Made by a program: the position numbers and the translations under genes. 64,000 nt of DNA from Haliotis asinina (lineage: Eukaryota > Mollusca > Gastropoda > Lepetellida > Haliotidae): assembly GCF_037392515.1 (NCBI RefSeq), contig NC_090288.1:61055673-61119672 (forward strand). The letters are read 5' to 3'. Shown piece by piece: positions 59,544 through 64,000 of the stretch (position 1 is its first letter; each line of letters opens with the position of its first letter). The notes below the pieces were generated by a model. That model made no database searches. It was given only the letters and a program-made list of their open reading frames with translations, and was not told the DNA's origin.

Positions 59544-62483
59544 TCAGAACAGTTCATATGCTTTTTCACAAATTAAGTGTCTCCTATTTGTGAGCGTCGC
59601 CCATTGGTAATTCCGCCCTGTCACTATTGCTACATTCCCATCGTTTAAACTGAAACTGGAGCCATACCAGAATGTCAAAGTCATTCCCCTTCCGTCAATC
59701 CAGCGCCATGTCCCGTTGTCATTGTAACCTCCAAGCCAGTAGTTTTTAGTGTTGTACACTAAAACAAACACAAAGGGCATTATTATATCTCGCTTCTCGT
59801 AAAACCCTATGTAAGGAGAGCGATAAAAAATCAAAGACTCCAAATGGAGATGAATACTGCGATCGGACCGACTCATGTATATATATACTGAGTTCTACAC
59901 AGAGCTAGGACACGATTTCATCACATATTTTCCACATTTCATAAATATCAGCGTGAGGTCTATGTTGTACGGAGAATGTTGATGGCTTAGTGGTTCAAGG
60001 ATCTGTCAATCTATACATGTATTCTTAACACGTTGTAGAACTCTCCATATCTGTACATCAACAGTGTATGAAACCATATAGTGGTGGATCAGTGGTAATG
60101 TGGTGTTGTGACTCGCTTTGAATCTCATTAAAAGTTCGTGGGACACTCAATGGCCAACGTCATGAACATGCATGAGACAATGGATAAAGCAGTCGTGACA
60201 CATTTTGACAACCATAAATTGGCTGATCTCTGTGGATGTTTGGATGAGAACACCTGACCTTACCATTCTCTTTCAACCCAAGTCCAATATGTTACAGTTC
60301 CCGCTGTACGCTCTTCAAAACATAAGAACGCTCAGGCGTTTTCAGTAGTTTATTTCTACATATATTTTAAGAGCAATCGTCATCAAGACAATTCCTATCT
60401 ATGAATTCCGTAAATCAGGTTGTGTTTTTTGTGCATTATGCACAAACGTACCCCAAGACGTGTTTGTAAACGTTTTTCACAAATAATGAAAACGATACTT
60501 GAAAAGTACTTTCAGAAACAGTCTTCCACTTGCAATGTTTCGGAGACATGAGTGGAGGCATCGGCTATAAAAGGCCAAACCACAGCCATCATTTCATTGC
60601 CAAATTAACGACGTACACGACGATATAAACTGGAACTGGAATATCGCCATTGGACTTCAGGAAGAATGGGAGTCTTGGACGTGGAAGACCAAGAGTGACC
60701 ACACCTGCTCCGATTCAGGCATCTGTCCTGCACCGTTCGTTGTCCGTTCTAAGAATTTCCAACGAAACCATAAGAAATCGAAGTGGGAATTCGAACATAT
60801 CGACCAGAAGCTGGACTTACATCGACAACGATAGTGTAACAGGGTACAGGTAGCGATGGTTCATGACAATCATACAGCAAATCGTTAATGTCTTTCCCTT
60901 GCCCACAGCATCGCCTGATCTAGCACCTATAGGACGTTCTCTGATACTTGGAGGACTTGCCACTGTCTCATACAATCCCTCGACCAGTGACAGCGGATGG
61001 AGTCACCAGGACTGACCTGATCGCCCCCTTGTGTCCATACATGTGCAGTAAGTGAACTGGAACAATACGGACAGTGATAACAATACACATATGTTCATTC
61101 GTGTGTCGAATTTCCTCCATCTAGGTTCAAGCTTAATCGACGTATGTACATTACGTTAAGTACACTTTTTTATTCCCTTAAAAATAAACGCAACGAATAT
61201 TGTTTCACGAAAAGATTGTGAATGTTGTTTGAGATCTGACCTGGGAAAGAAACGAAGAGCCAGACATAGTTACAGACTGATATAAACGACTGTGATCCAA
61301 CTCGAATCTTTAAGTTTTGTGCAGTGAAACGTGGCATGTTTCCGTGTTCACAATCCTAATCCTCTTTAGAAACAGTTATGAAAACCAACACATGTATTAC
61401 AAACATATGTAACCAGAGGAAGTGGAAATGGAAACAGGGGAAAGGAATTATAGTTTGAACAAATAAGCCACGAAACGTGGGATCTGTGTGAAGCAGATGC
61501 CATTTCTTCCGGTGTAAAGGGGAGCTACCTTTTAACATGAACTCAAAAGGTATGTGATATGGAGAGAAAACAAAAGTAGGAGGGTGCCAGTGCTGAAGGG
61601 CCACTACCAAACTGCAGGTAGAGGTACAACAGTTTATCGCAGCCTCCACGTACATGCTATTAGCAAGTTATTTTGTTCACAACATTTGGGTACCTGCGGT
61701 ACATTTGCTTTGTCTCACTAGTTCTGCTTGTTTCTCAGCCGTGTCAATGATCAGAAGCGATGAATTTCTTTCGTTGCACTTCTGTACACATTGCGTCCAG
61801 GAGCCGTATTCCCGGTAATGTAGGAAGCACAATTTTGCCACCCTGTTATAGACATAATCCCTGGGACATCCGTCTGAAGTGTAATATCACCCATATTAGC
61901 TCATGCTATAGTGACTGAGGTAAATGTTACAAAGTTAAGGTACAAATCCCCTGTAGATCAGTAGGAAAATGTGCAGCAAAACCTTTACCTTGAAAGCCGC
62001 TTCTGTTTAACACGTAATATGATATAACAATCAAATGGAATGTTCTGAAGGACGTTCCCATCTATGCAAATTGGTGTCATTTGTCTGGTCGTGACTCATA
62101 TAATACAGGTCAATTCAACTCACCTATAAACAACTTGAAGTACACCCACTCTTGTTGTGAGTCATTCATATTTGGTTCAACTCACCTGTAAACAGCTTGA
62201 AGTACCTCCATCCCTGTTGTGATACACCCAGATTCATGTTGTAGAAGTGTACGGAGTGGATGAGACATCTGCCGGTGAGGATGTTGTAGGTGAAGGCGAC
62301 ACAGCGGACGTCTTTGTGACAGAAGGACGCACAGACACCTGTGTGTGGAAGATCAGTGAGATCCATGACGACATAGCGTTCATCAAGCTTGTTGTCAAAG
62401 TTAATGATGCGAACCATTCTGGTTGTTACACCCTGAACACTTAAAACTAAACAAGAACACACCATTGCTACAAGAACGCACAT
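59544..62483 (-). CDS. Secreted PAN/apple plus C-type-lectin-like protein, 230 residues, three coding exons
   Basis: Exons on the minus strand: 62483-62186, 61873-61694 and 59758-59544. All have AG/GT borders, both introns are phase 1, and the frame is open to the stop. Exon 1 has the signal peptide MCVLVAMVCSCLVLSVQG and a PAN/apple-like part: ARY-type start TRMVRIINFDNKLDERY, then CASFCHKDVRCVAFTYN, GRCLIH and GWRYFKLF. Exon 2 starts the lectin fold (CPRDYVYNRVAKLCF, YGSWTQCVQKCNERNSSLLI, IDTAEKQAELV). Exon 3 completes it (YWLGGYNDNGTWRWIDG, then HLICEK with the last Cys). The usual calcium/sugar motifs EPN or QPD and WND are not evident, so sugar binding is uncertain. I chose MCVLV as start because it gives a clean signal peptide; the frame is open 30 codons further up. 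AATAAA lies at 59352-59347. Intron 2 holds a Tc1-like relic. Lectins of this kind in molluscs act in immunity or shell/mucus matrices; the role here is inferred. Confidence 0.82.
60310..61205 (+). mobile_element. Tc1-like transposon relic in intron 2 of the lectin gene
   Basis: Left end cgctcttcaaaacataagaa; right end region cccttaaaaataaacgcaac. In between, scraps of transposase: GRPRVTTPAPIQAS-like text and, near 60905, SPDLAPIGRSL (from the SPDLNPIEHVWD motif). Strongly decayed and shortened. Confidence 0.55.
62118..62222 (-). repeat. Tandem copy of the exon 1 end and donor of the lectin gene
   Basis: Two copies about 58 bp apart: ttcaactcacctgtaaacag at 62176 (the real exon 1 donor) and attcaactcacctataaaca at 62118, each followed by cttgaagtac and, further on, cttgttgtga-like sequence. 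The downstream copy lies in intron 1 and keeps a usable donor, though its reading frame has drifted. Confidence 0.75.
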
Positions 62484-63297
62484 TCTGATCCTATCGAGCG
62501 TCTGTTTACGACTTAACAATCCCTTCTTAACTAACGGTGATATCTCAACACTAGTTATGGTTACAGTTAACAATTGCAGTAAATATTGATCTTACACCTG
62601 TTTCATCACAAATGAGTTCATAGTCTGTGACCAGACAAATCTCCTAATTTGGACACTAGAATGATAAATCCCGACTTGGTATTGAGGCAATGACTGAAAC
62701 TCTATCAATACCCTGTAACAAGATCCAGTGAAGTCAATTATTGCTTACTTGTATTGTTCGAGCGAAATAGATGACGAGTGACTGAGTACTGTTGCCTGTT
62801 GATGAAGTTCGTTGTTTCCTATTTTTTGTGTGTTTTACGATGCACTCAACAGTATTCCAGCTCCATGAATAATAGAGTCAGACAAGACAACACAAGACTT
62901 GTATTGTACTCAAGGCCGTCGGCCCACATACAGGTTACAGAGCTATAAAGTGGTTTGATCTGTTAACATTCCAATTTTCTAATGACTAGAAAAGAGCTTT
63001 CGTAGCACGTAGGAAGAGATCATAAACCCTGCTTTTCATATTGAAGGTATGATAAAAACGAGATACGTGTAACCGTCAACTATTTCCACAAGCTGATTAC
63101 TAAGAAACTATTTAACTTTTTGAAAAATGTGAAAACCCCACGAAAAAATAACATCATTGGTTCTATCAAGATGCAGTGAGAGTTTCCATTATTCCATGTA
63201 ATTATCTAGTATATTAAGTAGTCTTTGTATGTGGAACATACCACTGTTTCTAACAATAAAATCACATCATCATTACAAAGTATTAAAATTTTCAAGT
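62484..63297. other. 5' flank of the lectin gene; no recognised promoter
   Basis: AT-rich. No clear TATA box or upstream exon could be picked out. A scrap of family B-like text (gatgcactcaacagtattcc) lies near 62839. Confidence 0.45.
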
Positions 63298-63718
63298 GTT
63301 ACGGTTAAGAATTTACCGTGACAAACAATGTAAGAAATCCCCTGTAAGCAACGAGAGACAGCAAGTTATACAAAGTCACAAGTCGGTTTCACAACATCGA
63401 TTTTAGATACAGTGCAAGTGAGACGAAACCTAAGGCAATCGGTCACAAAATATAATATAACAAACTCACCAAAGTCTTTGTACAAGGGAGAAACAGTTAT
63501 GTAGAATGAAAATGCAGCGAGCGGTCTGACAGCAGTTTCGGGCATTGACGCAAATAATTTCCGGACAGTCTGCTACTAAAATCTTACAGATGCGGATCAT
63601 CTATTATACGAAATGTATACACATCACAATTAATATTCAAAACACTAAACGTTGTGACCCAATAATAATTATTACTTTATTAACAACAAAATAAATAGAA
63701 AATACACACTCGTAACAC
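63298..63718 (-). mobile_element. Non-autonomous element (family C), copy 3
   Basis: Starts tgttacggttaagaattta with ccgtgac, and ends gaaaatacacactcgtaaca. Interior aacaaactcaccaaagtctt and cgttgtgacccaataataat match copies 1 and 2 in reverse. About 420 bp, no coding capacity. One end is a near-palindrome (gttacggt ... accgtgac). Confidence 0.65.
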
Positions 63719-63837
63719 AAGTAATCAATAAGAAGCAATGTCACTATATAATTCAACCTTGCAACCTTGCCGCATGTTGACTTCAATGGTAAATGATCAG
63801 AATTCACCATGTCTTCTGTATTGAACTTATCAGTTGT

Positions 63838-63998
63838 TACGAGAGTGTGTTTTCCGTGACGTGTGGCTTTGTATAACTTGCTCTCTTTGCTAAAATATTA
63901 CAAGATTTGAATGTTTTAGACTTGTCTTTGTTCTCTTTTGCTGGTTCAGAGGCGATTTCTTACATATTTTGTCACGGCAAATTCTTAACCGTAACACA
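63838..63998 (+). mobile_element. Non-autonomous element (family C), internally deleted copy 4
   Basis: Begins gttacgagagtgtgttttcc, keeps gacttgtctttgttctcttt and tgctggttcagaggcgattt, and ends gtcacggcaaattcttaacc with gtaac. About 160 bp: both ends without the middle. Confidence 0.65.
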
Positions 63999-64000
63999 AT

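Noticed and set aside
1-64000. Endogenous retrovirus, LTR element or Polinton
   Set aside because: No gag, protease, integrase, envelope or capsid-like text and no long terminal repeats were found. All reverse transcriptases seen are of LINE type.

Overview
The window looks like nuclear DNA of a marine gastropod, most likely an abalone (Haliotis) or close relative. It is AT-rich and intron-rich. It is littered with tRNA-derived SINEs and a second interspersed repeat (core: gccgcactcagcaatattcc, then atggcggcggtctg) that I associate with abalone sequences; both end in (ACTC)n. It also holds LINEs, Tc1-like relics and many minisatellites. The genus is a recollection-based inference; no taxon marker gene is present. 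No rRNA, tRNA gene, CRISPR array, bacterial operon or virus-derived element was seen.

Host genes. Five loci are supported, and four could be read exon by exon. (1) 59-8268 (+) is a broken copy of a small secreted helical protein. (2) 41883-46561 (+) is its intact paralog: three coding exons, 117 residues. (3) 20015-23087 (-) belongs to the same family but carries two helical modules: five coding exons, 187 residues, with a TATA box and a non-coding first exon. In all three the helical-module exon ends in phase 1 and is followed by a tiny linker exon of 47 nt (44 nt in the broken copy) that restores phase 0. (4) 51163-52212 (-) is a 349-residue secretory precursor with four nearly identical 48-residue repeats. 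Each repeat would release a 37-residue C-terminally amidated peptide forming an amphipathic helix with a stripe of histidines. (5) 59544-62483 (-) is a secreted PAN/apple plus C-type-lectin-like protein: three coding exons, 230 residues.

Mobile and repeat layout. Two full-length but decayed RNase H-bearing LINEs (788-6913 and 30426-36391) each sit inside a minisatellite; a third, 5'-truncated copy (52247-52885) lies just upstream of the peptide gene. The LINE 3' tail resembles the SINE tails. The minisatellites in intron 1 of both helical-protein copies are built from the gene's own exon-intron junction, so each unit repeats a pseudo-acceptor, ten exon bases and a donor. Other content: relics of at least three other LINE types, three Tc1-like relics, a foldback element, a short non-autonomous transposon family (four copies), a TTAGGG-rich inverted-repeat insertion, and minisatellites at 37970-38870 and 58290-58930.

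How it fits together. 1-46.6 kb reads as a small cluster of one secreted helical protein family that has been duplicated, inverted and eroded; an orphan first exon/promoter survives near 9.2 kb. 51-62.5 kb adds two further secreted proteins, a multi-copy peptide precursor and a lectin, of kinds often tied to secretion, mucosal defence or matrix. That shared role is inference.
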